A stretch of 13,599 nucleotides of DNA from Candidatus Binatota bacterium (GTDB taxonomy: Bacteria; Desulfobacterota; Binatia; Bin18), in assembly GCA_011523315.1 (NCBI GenBank), contig WTHE01000473.1, positions 16,144 to 29,742 of the forward strand. The letters run 5' to 3'. Each line of letters begins with the position of its first letter. Positions within the stretch are counted from its first letter, which is position 1. The notes beneath the pieces are model-generated. The model saw only the letters and a list, made by a program, of their open reading frames with translations, made no database searches and was not told the origin of the DNA. Shown here in pieces: positions 6,380 to 12,725 of the stretch. The position numbers were made by a program, and so were the translations under genes.

Positions 6380-6904
6380 CTAGGATTCAGACACAGAGGT
6401 GGGCTCCTCGTTCCGGTACGACAAACTGAGTAGATCGTCGAAGGAGTTTTCCAGACAGCGTTGGATCTCGACCATACGGGCTCGAAACGCGTCTTCGCCC
6501 TGCATGGCCGGGTCGTCGATATCGCCCTCCTCGCCGGCAAACTCCTTGAGGGTGTAGGTCGGTTTGCTCTCGGCCTCGGGGTAGGCGTCGAGCATGTCTT
6601 TCTGCTCCTGGGTCATGGTCAGGATCAGGTCGGCCTCGTCGATCAGATACCGGTGGCGTTTGAGGTCGGTCGAGACAAAGTCTTCGGCTTGCAGGTGAAT
6701 TCCGTGTTCACGCAGAATCAAACGGGCGTCGAGCGAGGCGTACATCCGATCCCGGGCGTAAATCGCAATCCCGCCCGAACGAATGGTGATATGCCCGACG
6801 TTCCGTTCCTTGAGCATCTTCTCAAGCAGGGAGTGGGCCATCACGCTGCGGCTGGTGTTGGCGTGACAGACGATCAGCACGCGGTAGGGATGGGGATGGG
6901 TCAC
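6380..6904 (-). CDS. Low-molecular-weight protein phosphatase (tyrosine/arginine phosphatase family), 174 aa
   Basis: The catalytic P-loop CHANTSRS spans residues 13-20 and fits CX5RS, with nucleophile Cys13 and Arg19. The general-acid aspartate lies in DIDDP (128-132). The segment TYTLKEFAG (116-124) before the acid loop resembles YwlE-type arginine phosphatases and bacterial Wzb/arsenate-reductase relatives, so the substrate (phosphotyrosine or phosphoarginine) is open. The length is slightly above the usual 150 because of a C-terminal tail of about 20 residues. The start is a GTG at 6904 and no convincing ribosome site precedes it. It lies downstream of the dehydrogenase on the same strand, separated by a strong GC-rich hairpin. 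A second, fossil copy of its 3' end lies at 5703-5740. Confidence 0.9.
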   Translation of the reverse strand: MTHPHPYRVLIVCHANTSRSVMAHSLLEKMLKERNVGHITIRSGGIAIYARDRMYASLDARLILREHGIHLQAEDFVSTDLKRHRYLIDEADLILTMTQEQKDMLDAYPEAESKPTYTLKEFAGEEGDIDDPAMQGEDAFRARMVEIQRCLENSFDDLLSLSYRNEEPTSVSES

Positions 6905-6920
6905 GGGGCTGTGGGAGACG

Positions 6921-6943
6921 TGCGGCCGCAGGGCGCGGCCGCA
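6921..6943. repeat. GC-only hairpin between dehydrogenase and phosphatase genes
   Basis: TGCGGCCGC and GCGGCCGCA form a perfect 9-bp stem around AGGGC. No T-run follows on either strand, so it is not a canonical intrinsic terminator. It may attenuate read-through, protect mRNA ends, or be a small dispersed palindrome. Confidence 0.6.
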
Positions 6944-6952
6944 GTGTAGGAT

Positions 6953-7882
6953 TCAGGATTTAAGCGATTTGAAGACCGAGCCGAGTTCTTCTTTGGCCGT
7001 CCCGCCCTTGGCCAGTTCGACCTTGAGCTCGTCGCCGAGTTCGTTCGGGTCCCAGTTGCCGAGCTTTTTGACCGTTCCGGCCGAGTGCCAGCCCTTCATC
7101 AGCCACACGCAGCCGCCGCCGACACGGAAGACCTCGCCGTGGACCCCGGCCGCGTCATCGCTGGCCAGCCAGGCCACCAGCGGGGCGACGTGGTGGGGGC
7201 TGAAGTAGTCGTGCTCGCCCTCTCTGGCGTCCATCAGGCCGGCCGTCTGGGGCGTGGCGTCAACCGTCAGGCGGGTACGCGCCAGCGGGGCAATCGCGTT
7301 GCCGGTTACGCCGTATTTCTGCATCTCGCGGTCGACGATGATCGCCATGGTGGCGACCGCAGCCTTGGCCGGACCGTAGTTGGGCTGGCCGGGACTGCCC
7401 AGCAGGCCGGCGTCCGAGGAGGTGTTGATCACCCGGCCGTTCAGGATATTGCCCGCCTTGTGCTGTTCACGCCAGTACTCACAGGCGTGGCGGCTACAGT
7501 TGAAGGTGCCTTTCATGTGCACGTCGATGACCGCATCCCACTCTTCTTCCGACATATTGAAGATCATCCGGTCGCGCAGGATGCCGGCGTTGTTGACCAG
7601 AATGTTCAGCTGCCCGAAGCTGTCGAGTGCCTGTTCGACGATCCGTTTGGCGCCTTTGAAGTCGGTCACGCTCTCGGTATTGGCCACCGCTTCGCCTCCG
7701 GCGGCTTTGATTTCATTGACGACCTGTTGGGCCGGACCGACATCCGAGCCGGTTCCGTCAAAATGGCCGCCGAGATCGTTGACCACCAGCTTGGCGCCGT
7801 GTTTGGCCATGAGCAGGGCTTCTTCGCGGCCGATGCCTCGACCGGCGCCGGTGACGATGGCAACCTTGCCGTCTAATAACAT
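6953..7882 (-). CDS. Short-chain dehydrogenase/reductase, 3-hydroxyacyl-CoA dehydrogenase-like, 309 aa
   Basis: This is a classical SDR Rossmann enzyme. The cofactor motif TGAGRGIG is at residues 11-18, NNAG at 97-100, catalytic Ser156 in NTSSDAG, and YGPAK at 169-173 (Tyr169, Lys173). Asp36, in VVNDLGG after the second strand, suggests NAD(H) preference. The DLGG..DGTG insert and the SEEEWDAVIDVHMKGTF segment are typical of the HSD17B4/MFE-2-like group that oxidises 3-hydroxyacyl-CoA. The C-terminus extends about 50 residues beyond a minimal SDR. A fatty-acid or related acyl-CoA role is therefore likely, but the exact substrate is unknown. AAGGAGAG (7896-7889) lies six bases before the ATG. 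A TTGACA hexamer (7956-7951, minus) lies upstream, but I see no matching -10. Confidence 0.92.
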   Translation of the reverse strand: MLLDGKVAIVTGAGRGIGREEALLMAKHGAKLVVNDLGGHFDGTGSDVGPAQQVVNEIKAAGGEAVANTESVTDFKGAKRIVEQALDSFGQLNILVNNAGILRDRMIFNMSEEEWDAVIDVHMKGTFNCSRHACEYWREQHKAGNILNGRVINTSSDAGLLGSPGQPNYGPAKAAVATMAIIVDREMQKYGVTGNAIAPLARTRLTVDATPQTAGLMDAREGEHDYFSPHHVAPLVAWLASDDAAGVHGEVFRVGGGCVWLMKGWHSAGTVKKLGNWDPNELGDELKVELAKGGTAKEELGSVFKSLKS

Positions 7883-7999
7883 GATAAGCTCTCCTTTTGC
7901 GGCATGGGCAGAGTAAAAAACCCCTCTTGTCTGCCTGACTTGCCCGGATTTGTCAACCGGTTCGGGCTTCGACCGGCGCCGGGCCGGAAAGGAAAAAAC

Positions 8000-8029
8000 A
8001 AAAAGGGGGAAGAAGCCTTCCCCCTTTTT
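8000..8029 (-). terminator. Intrinsic terminator of the glnBA operon
   Basis: AAAAAGGGGGAAG (8000-8012) and CTTCCCCCTTTTT (8017-8029) form a perfect 13-bp stem with a 4-base loop, 25 bases beyond the glnA stop. On the minus strand the stem runs straight into TTTTTGTTTTTT, a classic U-tract. The symmetric A/T runs would also let it stop transcription from the other side. Confidence 0.9.
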
Positions 8030-8053
8030 GACTCCCGTCAGACGGGCTGCGGT

Positions 8054-9466
8054 TTAGACGTCGTAGTATAGCGAGAACTCGTATGGGTGGGGCCGCAGGC
8101 GGAGCGGGTCGACCTCGTTCTCGCGTTTGTAGTCAACCCAGGTCTCGACCACATCTTTGGTGAACACGTCGCCCTTGAGGAGGAACTCATAGTCGCTCTC
8201 CAGGGCGTCGAGGGCGGCGGGTAAGGAACCGGGCACGGACGGCACGCCGGCCAATTCCTCGGGGGTGAGCGAGTAGATATCCTTGTCGAGCGGATCGCCC
8301 GGATTCAGTCTGCGCTCAACACCGTCAAGCCCAGCCATCAGCATGGCCGAGAAGGCCAGATAGGGGTTGCTCGACGGGTCCGGAAAACGGACTTCGATGC
8401 GTTTGGCCTTGGGACTCGGCGAGTACATCGGGATGCGGACCGCAGCCGAGCGGTTGCGGGACGAGTAGGCCAGGTTGACCGGCGCCTCAAAGCCGGGCAC
8501 CAGTCGCCGGTAGGAGTTGGCGGTCGGAGCGACAAAGGCGCACAGGGCCGAGGCGTGGGCCAGGATGCCGGCGATATAGTGCATGCCGAGTTCGCTGATC
8601 CCACCATAGCCGTCACCGGCAAACAGGGGCTGGTCATCTTTCCACACCGACTGGTGGGTGTGCATGCCCGAGCCGTTGTCGCCAAAAATCGGTTTGGGCA
8701 TGAAGGTGGCAGTTTTGCCGTGCCGCTTGGCGACATTCTTGACGATATACTTGTACCACTGGAGCGCGTCGGCCATCTGGACCAGGGGCAGGAAGCGCAT
8801 GTCGATTTCGGCCTGTCCGGCGGTCGCCACCTCGTGATGGTGCTTCTCAATTCGGATCCCGATGTCTTCCATTATCCGGATCATTTCGGTCCGAATGTCC
8901 TGGTAGGAGTCCAGCGGAGAGACCGGGAAATAGCCCTCTTTGTGACGGGGCTTGTAGCCCAGGTTGGGTCCTTCCTCCTGGCCCGAATTCCAGCTGCCCT
9001 CGACCGAGTTGACGTGGTAGTAGCCCTCGTGGGCGTTCTGGTCGAAGCGGACATCGTCGAGGATGAAGAATTCAGGCTCCGGTCCAAAATAGGCTACGTC
9101 GCCCACGCCGCTCGATTTGAGATACGCCTCGGCCTTGCGGGCGATATTGCGCGGGTCGCGCGAATAGTCCTCTTTGGTGATCGGATCGACGATATTGCAG
9201 ATCAGGGACAGGGTCGGGGTTTGACAGAACGGATCGAGGACGGCGGTGGCCGCATCCGGGATGACGAGCATGTCCGAGGAGTCAATCGACTGCCAGCCAC
9301 GAATCGAAGAACCGTCAAAGCCGAGCCCGTCCTCGAAGATCTCTTCTTCGTATTCGCTCAGCGGGATGGAAAAATGCTGCCAGGTGCCGATAAAGTCCAT
9401 GAACTTGAGGTCCACGACCTCGGCGTTTTTCTCCTGCGCTAAGGCAATCGCGTCTTGGGGTGTCAT
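8054..9466 (-). CDS. glnA: Type I glutamine synthetase, 470 aa
   Basis: It makes glutamine from glutamate, ammonia and ATP, as a cytosolic dodecamer. The length of 470 fits the GSI-beta class. Visible signatures are FDGSSIRGW (50-58), the metal and glutamate-binding GPEPEFF (128-134), the ATP-binding [16 protein letters not shown] (258-273), and RSAAVRIP (339-346). The adenylylation loop [11 protein letters not shown] (394-404) carries Tyr398, the site modified by GlnE in GSI-beta enzymes, so activity is probably controlled by reversible adenylylation. The gene follows glnB by 45 bases on the same strand, with AGGAGGACAGGAG ahead of the ATG. A strong terminator follows. Nothing about the protein appears unusual. 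Confidence 0.98.
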   Translation of the reverse strand: MTPQDAIALAQEKNAEVVDLKFMDFIGTWQHFSIPLSEYEEEIFEDGLGFDGSSIRGWQSIDSSDMLVIPDAATAVLDPFCQTPTLSLICNIVDPITKEDYSRDPRNIARKAEAYLKSSGVGDVAYFGPEPEFFILDDVRFDQNAHEGYYHVNSVEGSWNSGQEEGPNLGYKPRHKEGYFPVSPLDSYQDIRTEMIRIMEDIGIRIEKHHHEVATAGQAEIDMRFLPLVQMADALQWYKYIVKNVAKRHGKTATFMPKPIFGDNGSGMHTHQSVWKDDQPLFAGDGYGGISELGMHYIAGILAHASALCAFVAPTANSYRRLVPGFEAPVNLAYSSRNRSAAVRIPMYSPSPKAKRIEVRFPDPSSNPYLAFSAMLMAGLDGVERRLNPGDPLDKDIYSLTPEELAGVPSVPGSLPAALDALESDYEFLLKGDVFTKDVVETWVDYKRENEVDPLRLRPHPYEFSLYYDV

Positions 9467-9511
9467 ACGTCTCCTGTCCTCCTGTACTCCAGTGCGTTCA
9501 GATTCGTCAGC

Positions 9512-9886
<375 letters not shown>

Positions 9887-9927
9887 CTAGTGTAAAACCG
9901 TCGGCTTGTAAAGCATCTGTAGAGAGC

Positions 9928-9943
9928 AGCAAAAAGAATACCA
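9928..9943 (-). promoter_or_regulatory. Candidate sigma-54 promoter of glnBA
   Basis: On the minus strand TGGTAT-TCTTT-TTGCT matches the sigma-54 consensus TGGCAC-N5-TTGCW. The invariant GG and GC pairs are at the required spacing. The transcript would start near 9917, about 55 bases before the glnB ATG. Nitrogen-regulated sigma-54 control of glnBA is well known in proteobacteria. I see no clear NtrC half-sites upstream. A weaker sigma-70-like pair (TTTACA, TAGAGA) lies closer to the gene. Confidence 0.6.
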
Positions 9944-9959
9944 AACCCCTCGGCCTCTG

Positions 9960-10013
9960 AATAGGCGGTTTCTGGCCCACGGCCCTCTTTTTCAGGGCCA
10001 CGGCTTGCCTATT
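9960..10013. repeat. Nested inverted repeats downstream of plsY
   Basis: An outer pair, AATAGGC (9960-9966) with GCCTATT (10007-10013), encloses an inner hairpin, GGCCCT (9981-9986) with AGGGCC (9994-9999), whose loop is CTTTTTC. The element lies between the plsY stop and the glnB promoter. It lacks a downstream T-run on the minus strand, so terminator function for plsY is possible but not canonical. Confidence 0.5.
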
Positions 10014-10033
10014 TCGCGGGCAACGCTCTTTTT

Positions 10034-10681
10034 TTAGGCAGAAGAATCGGGCTCTTCAGGCGCGGTGTGTTTTCCGTCGGAGGCGAGTCGGAAGGGAGCC
10101 TCCTGGCCTTTCCACAGGCGCCTGATATTGTCGCGGTGGCGGGCGACGACGAGCAGGGCCAGCAGCGAGACGGCGAACAGATAGGGCCGGGGATAGGCCA
10201 GAACGGCCAGCAGGGGCGGCACGGCGAGCGTCGCGGCCAGAGACGCCGCAGAGACGATCCGGCTGGCGGCAAAGACGCCGACGAACACGACCAAGGCCGA
10301 CAGGGTGGCCAGCGGAGTCAGGCCCAGCAGCACGCCAAAGCCCGAGGCGATGCCCTTGCCGCCGGTAAAGCCCAGGAAAATCGAAAACATATGGCCGACC
10401 ACCACCGCCACCGCGGTAGCGGCCTGAACGACCTCTCCAAAGCCGAGCAGCCGCACTGCCAGCACCGGGATCAGCCCCTTTGCCATGTCGCCGGCCAGGG
10501 TCAGCAGGCCGGCCGTTCTGCCGGCGGTACGGGCCAGGTTGGTGGCGCCGATATTGCCGCTGCCGGTCTGGCGGACCGCGATGCCCAGGCGGCGGCCGAT
10601 GAGATCACCGGTCGGGATCGAGCCGCATACATAGGCGATGAGGGGAGCCAGCAGGCAGGCGACACAGGCGAAGTCTTGCAT
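10034..10681 (-). CDS. plsY: Acyl-phosphate glycerol-3-phosphate acyltransferase, 215 aa
   Basis: This integral membrane enzyme transfers the acyl group from acyl-phosphate to glycerol-3-phosphate, the first step of phospholipid synthesis in most bacteria. Diagnostic loops are present: GSIPTGDLIGRRLG (20-33), TGSGNIGATNLART (39-52), and GHMFSIFLGFTGGKGIASG (96-114). Between them are multiple hydrophobic helices. The C-terminal 30 residues are hydrophilic, with RHRDNIRRLWKG ending the conserved part. I chose the ATG at 10681. The frame stays open upstream but would run through the tRNA gene, and residues from 10681 on match the family start. No good ribosome site precedes this ATG, and it lies only 38 bases after the mature 3' end of the tRNA, so the two may share a transcript. 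Confidence 0.93.
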   Translation of the reverse strand: MQDFACVACLLAPLIAYVCGSIPTGDLIGRRLGIAVRQTGSGNIGATNLARTAGRTAGLLTLAGDMAKGLIPVLAVRLLGFGEVVQAATAVAVVVGHMFSIFLGFTGGKGIASGFGVLLGLTPLATLSALVVFVGVFAASRIVSAASLAATLAVPPLLAVLAYPRPYLFAVSLLALLVVARHRDNIRRLWKGQEAPFRLASDGKHTAPEEPDSSA

Positions 10682-10719
10682 GGCCGATGCGGGAAGAAGA
10701 CCGAGGGATGGAACAAACG

Positions 10720-10796
10720 TGGTCGGGGTGACTGGATTTGAACCAGCGACCCCACGGTCCCGAACCGTGTGCTCTACCAGGCTGAGCCACACCCCG
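10720..10796 (-). tRNA. tRNA-Pro, anticodon CGG, CCA encoded
   Basis: The minus strand folds as a complete cloverleaf. The acceptor arm is CGGGGTG with CACCCCG and discriminator A. The D-arm is GCTCAGCCTGGTAGAGC. The anticodon arm is CACGG-TTCGGGA-CCGTG with anticodon CGG, reading CCG. The T-arm is GCTGG-TTCAAAT-CCAGT with one G-U pair. The 3' CCA is encoded at 10722-10720. All core residues look normal. Confidence 0.97.
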
Positions 10797-10809
10797 ACAC
10801 GTCCCTCTC

Positions 10810-10839
10810 CTAATAGCGCCTGCCAGGGAAGAGGGTCAA
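10810..10839 (-). promoter_or_regulatory. Promoter of the tRNA-Pro gene
   Basis: On the minus strand TTGACC (10839-10834), an 18-base spacer and TATTAG (10815-10810) lie 13 bases before the mature tRNA 5' end. The match to sigma-70 consensus and the position are both good. Read-through would also reach plsY. Confidence 0.65.
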
Positions 10840-10857
10840 GTAGGGGATAGTGAGAAG

Positions 10858-10897
10858 AAAAGGCAAAACTCAAATGGCAAAAGGCAAAGGTCAAGTG
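10858..10897. repeat. Short direct repeat, period 21 bp
   Basis: AAAAGGCAAAACTCAAATG (10858-10876) and AAAAGGCAAAGGTCAAGTG (10879-10897) agree at 16 of 19 positions. It lies between the GNAT gene and the tRNA promoter and is A-rich against a GC-rich background. Function unknown. It could be slippage-derived low-complexity DNA or an upstream promoter-stimulating A-rich tract. Confidence 0.5.
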
Positions 10898-10942
10898 TAG
10901 AGGGCGACCCGGCGGGCCGTCCTTGGGGGGGGCCAGAGGCAA

Positions 10943-11347
10943 TCAGACCAGGGAGCAGGCGAACAGAGGGCCTGCTGCGGCGAATCCGTTTTGCGTCAAC
11001 AGGCGTCGGTCGGCTCGGGCGGATTGCACGAGCAGCTGTTGACAGCCCCGTCGCCGGGCTCGGGCCTTGGCAAAGTCGAGCAGGGCCTGAGCGATATCCG
11101 GTGCGGCAGCGGGACGAACGATGAGGTCAAGCAGAGCCTGCCAGCCGGGCGATCCCAGGGTGCGCACATAGCACACCAGCAGCATGCCCTGGACGGCGCC
11201 GGCCTGTTCGGCGACGTAGAAGTCGAGCCGCGGGTCACTCGCCAGGCGTCGCCAGTAGTGGGTCTCGGCGCGGCTGATCGGCTCGGCCGCAGCCGGGGCG
11301 GCGAGGAGTCGCAGGGCCGGGATGTCGGTCCGTTTCGCGCGACGCAT
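10943..11347 (-). CDS. GNAT-family N-acetyltransferase, 134 aa
   Basis: The beginning MRRAKRTDIPALRLL is the typical first strand and helix of GNAT enzymes. It is followed by FYVAEQAGAVQGMLLVCYV (strands 2-4), DLIVRPAAAPDIAQALLDFAKARARRRGC (the acetyl-CoA motif A region and helix), and LTQNGFAAAGPLF near the end. The pyrophosphate loop is degenerate: instead of Q/RxxGxG/A it reads RPAAAPDIAQAL, so binding of acetyl-CoA may be weak or atypical. I chose the ATG at 11347 because GAGGGA lies seven bases before it and the family starts there. An in-frame ATG at 11377 has no ribosome site. The substrate is unknown. It is a single gene, and the tRNA-Pro follows after about 145 bases. Confidence 0.8.
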   Translation of the reverse strand: MRRAKRTDIPALRLLAAPAAAEPISRAETHYWRRLASDPRLDFYVAEQAGAVQGMLLVCYVRTLGSPGWQALLDLIVRPAAAPDIAQALLDFAKARARRRGCQQLLVQSARADRRLLTQNGFAAAGPLFACSLV

Positions 11348-11456
11348 GCGGAGTCCCTCGTCTGATCGCTGGGCCATGGCCCGCCGTATTTAACATAAAG
11401 CCCACTGGTGCGGAAGGATTCAGCCGGCCCTCAAGGGAAGGGAATTATAGACAAAA

Positions 11457-11557
11457 GTGACATTTTTGCTTGTCTCCTCCTCCCCGTTAGGGAGGACCTA
11501 TGAGCAAGAAAGCTCCCGGCAAAAGCCATCGTAAAGGGGATTACACCGCAAAGTCAC
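11457..11557 (+). mobile_element. Possible deleted IS1595-like element (MITE-like)
   Basis: An imperfect terminal inverted repeat, GTGACATTTTTGC (11457-11469) against the reverse of GCAAAGTCAC (11548-11557), flanks the start of a transposase-like reading frame. The two share GTGAC and TTTGC with a 3-base difference in between. I see no target-site duplication with confidence. The remaining spacer between the GNAT gene and 11457 shows nothing else. Confidence 0.35.
11478..11496 (+). promoter_or_regulatory. Hairpin masking the ribosome site of the transposase fossil
   Basis: TCCTCCC (11478-11484) pairs perfectly with GGGAGGA (11490-11496) across a 5-base loop, and the second arm is the Shine-Dalgarno sequence three bases before the ATG at 11500. 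Such sequestration is a known way for insertion sequences to block translation from read-through transcripts. Confidence 0.5.
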
Positions 11558-11601
11558 ATTCCATTATGCGGCGTAGTGGCCAGTCCTCTCCGCAACGGTA
11601 G
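11500..11601 (+). pseudogene. Truncated IS1595-type transposase N-terminus, 33-aa frame
   Basis: The frame begins MSKKAPGKSHRKG, which I recognise as the typical opening of IS1595-family transposases, normally followed by a segment such as ISLxELFxMFPD and a zinc-binding domain. Here similarity stops after about 13 residues and the frame ends 20 residues later at TAG, so the zinc-binding and catalytic domains are absent. It has a strong ribosome site (GGAGGA) masked by a hairpin. Either it is the stub left by an internal deletion, or an independent small basic protein that resembles the transposase start. I favour the former. The recognition is from memory of the family, not from a search. 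Confidence 0.5.
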
Positions 11602-11610
11602 TATCTAAAT

Positions 11611-12096
11611 TCACAAATACTCGACAGGGCTCAAGCCGAACGCCTCAAACAGTTGTTCCGCCCGTTTACGCCTCGCAGAGTTGCCCGCCCTCGGAACAGC
11701 CACAAACATTCCGTTGGAAAGCGGCCTTACGTCCCGAAACCGACTGGTCCGAAACACACTCCGGGCGAACTCCACGCCGGCATCATACGCCACAGCGGTA
11801 TGTGAGCCGTCAGCCAGCTCGCCCCAATTGATTTGCAGGATATATCCTGTGTCACGGCGCTGGCACGGACCGCTCCGCGAGACGTGGGTGTCAAGCCGAT
11901 CATTGCCATACGGGACCGGGGTCGGTGTCCCGCCGTCAATGCGGACGGTAATCGCGCTGGCGTCACACTTCCAGCCGGAAATGAAGCCCAGGCCGGAGAG
12001 AGACGCCCCGGAGGCGGGACTCTCCAACACGCTCGCAGACACGGAGGAACCCATGAGGACCAGGGCCGCGCTAAGGATAACAGCCAGACGCTTCAT
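11611..12096 (-). CDS. Secreted protein with a single small beta-rich domain, 161 aa
   Basis: A signal peptide, MKRLAVILSAALVLMGSSVSA (residues 1-21), precedes ESPASGASLSGLGFISGWKC. The mature domain, about 25-118, has features I associate with a small Ig-like extracellular repeat found in environmental proteobacteria: 'SGxGxISGWxC', 'ITVRIDGG', 'YGNDRLDT', a second Cys at 78 after Cys44 (possible disulfide), then GELADGSHTAVAYDAGVEFA. The tail, about 128-161, is basic then amphipathic. No catalytic motif is visible and I give no function. The ATG at 12096 has GGGAGGT four bases upstream. The frame runs open to 12645 but that extension crosses a structured leader and the opposite-strand genes. 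A long hairpin-rich leader precedes it. Confidence 0.8.
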   Translation of the reverse strand: MKRLAVILSAALVLMGSSVSASVLESPASGASLSGLGFISGWKCDASAITVRIDGGTPTPVPYGNDRLDTHVSRSGPCQRRDTGYILQINWGELADGSHTAVAYDAGVEFARSVFRTSRFRDVRPLSNGMFVAVPRAGNSARRKRAEQLFEAFGLSPVEYL

Positions 12097-12113
12097 ACCG
12101 ACCTCCCGTGGAA

Positions 12114-12151
12114 GGACACGGCCTGGCGGTTGGGAGTGCCGGGCCGTGTCC
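12114..12151 (-). promoter_or_regulatory. Strong leader hairpin before the secreted-protein ribosome site
   Basis: GGACACGGCC and GGCCGTGTCC form a perfect 10-bp stem with an 18-base loop. It ends about six bases before the GGGAGGT ribosome site, a position from which it could limit ribosome access or attenuate transcription. There is no U-tract, so it is not a plain terminator. Confidence 0.65.
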
Positions 12152-12281
12152 CAATCGCAGCAAACGGTTTGCTTGGCTGACTGTCCTGCGTATTCGCGGC
12201 GACGAGGGTAGCTACTCCCCCATCTGGGTGCCGCTGTTGTATTCGGCAGAAGGCCCGACGCACGGACCGTTTGCTCGATTG
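12152..12281 (-). ncRNA. Structured leader element, riboswitch-like or MITE-like
   Basis: Two arms, CAATCGAGCAAACGGT (12281-12266 on the minus strand) and its complement with one bulged base (12168-12152), make a 16-bp closing helix around about 97 bases. Inside, several short hairpins are possible: TGCCG/CGGCA, CCC-AGAT-GGG and GCG-AATA-CGC. The 3' arm of the closing helix also belongs to a local palindrome, AGCAAAC-G-GTTTGCT (12159-12173), so two mutually exclusive folds exist. The candidate promoter puts the transcript start just ahead of the helix, and a strong hairpin follows before the ribosome site. This layout is what a riboswitch would show, but I match it to no known class. A small palindromic mobile element is the alternative. 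Confidence 0.45.
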
Positions 12282-12291
12282 AGACCGGGGG

Positions 12292-12321
12292 AGTGTAGCA
12301 GAGGGGTGGGATATATGTCAC
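12292..12321 (-). promoter_or_regulatory. Candidate promoter of the secreted-protein transcript
   Basis: On the minus strand GTGACA (12321-12316), an 18-base spacer and TACACT (12297-12292) predict a start near 12285, a few bases before the structured leader. The match to consensus is moderate. Confidence 0.4.
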
Positions 12322-12358
12322 AAATCTTGTAAGGTATCCACAAGAAAGGACATCGTCG

Positions 12359-12556
12359 ATGGACTGGAAAGAAGTGGCTCCGTTCCTCGCCGTGCTCGCT
12401 GTCCTGGGCACGATGTGGTGGCAGCTCAATAGCCGCATTGACGCGCTCAACACCCTGCTGACCGACAATCTTATTGCGCTGAACCGGGATATCGGCGAGC
12501 TGAGAGGCCAAGCGCATACACACCTGGCTCCTGTGGAGAAAGGAGATCGCCGATGA
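12359..12556 (+). CDS. Small membrane protein with coiled-coil tail, 65 aa
   Basis: A short N-terminal cap, MDWKEVA, precedes one transmembrane segment (residues 7-22: PFLAVLAVLGTMWW). A helical, heptad-like stretch follows (about 23-50), with leucines and isoleucines spaced through NSRIDALNTLLTDNLIALNRDIGELRG. The tail is basic. AAAGGA lies eight bases before the ATG. The stop overlaps the start of the next micro-gene (ATGA). The shape resembles small phage or phage-tail-associated membrane proteins and some envelope scaffolds, but I recognise no specific family. It diverges from the secreted-protein gene; the 260-base gap between them is mostly the structured leader. Confidence 0.7.
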   Translation: MDWKEVAPFLAVLAVLGTMWWQLNSRIDALNTLLTDNLIALNRDIGELRGQAHTHLAPVEKGDRR

Positions 12557-12636
12557 CCCCTCCGCAGGAGAAGCCCGCCATCGTGCTCTTCCTCGGATTC
12601 ATCCCCCCCGCGCTCATCGTGGACGCCCTCCGATAG
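12553..12636 (+). CDS. Coupled micro-membrane peptide, 27 aa
   Basis: ATG to TAG encodes 27 residues, MTPPQEKPAIVLFLGFIPPALIVDALR. It has a polar start, a hydrophobic core (IVLFLGF, then PPALIV) and a basic end. AAAGGAG lies seven bases upstream of the ATG, inside the preceding gene, and the ATGA overlap with that gene's stop is the hallmark of coupled translation. Too short for homology by eye. The good ribosome site and overlap argue against chance. Confidence 0.5.
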   Translation: MTPPQEKPAIVLFLGFIPPALIVDALR

Positions 12637-12725
12637 CGTGAACACGCCCTAGATTCCTGTCTGATCTCCTCGGATTAACTGCACCGGAGTTGGCTACCTT
12701 ATTCAGCCGGATAACAGGCCGGCCC

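Noticed and set aside
7920..7960. Sigma-70 promoter for the dehydrogenase (TTGACA at 7951-7956)
   Set aside because: No acceptable -10 hexamer at 16-18 bases, so it is not listed as a promoter.
8555..9442. Long plus-strand frame opposite glnA (and a similar one at 7085-7876 opposite the dehydrogenase)
   Set aside because: These are antisense shadows of strongly recognisable GC-rich genes, with no ribosome site or family features.
9981..9999. Intrinsic terminator for plsY
   Set aside because: The stem is only 6 bp and no T-run follows on the minus strand, so I list it as a nested inverted repeat.
10682..10942. N-terminal extension of plsY by 87 residues
   Set aside because: The frame runs through tRNA-Pro, and the extra residues are the familiar translation of a tRNA shadow. 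The family begins at the ATG at 10681.
12190..12240. Manganese (yybP-ykoY) riboswitch
   Set aside because: Only the GGGGAGTAGC box resembles it. The other conserved loops and the closing AAGACC segment are missing. I report the region only as an unclassified structured leader.
12097..12645. N-terminal extension of the secreted protein to a 344-residue frame
   Set aside because: The extension precedes a clear ribosome site and signal peptide, crosses the structured leader, and is antisense to two small genes with their own ribosome sites. It has low-quality, arginine/serine-rich composition.
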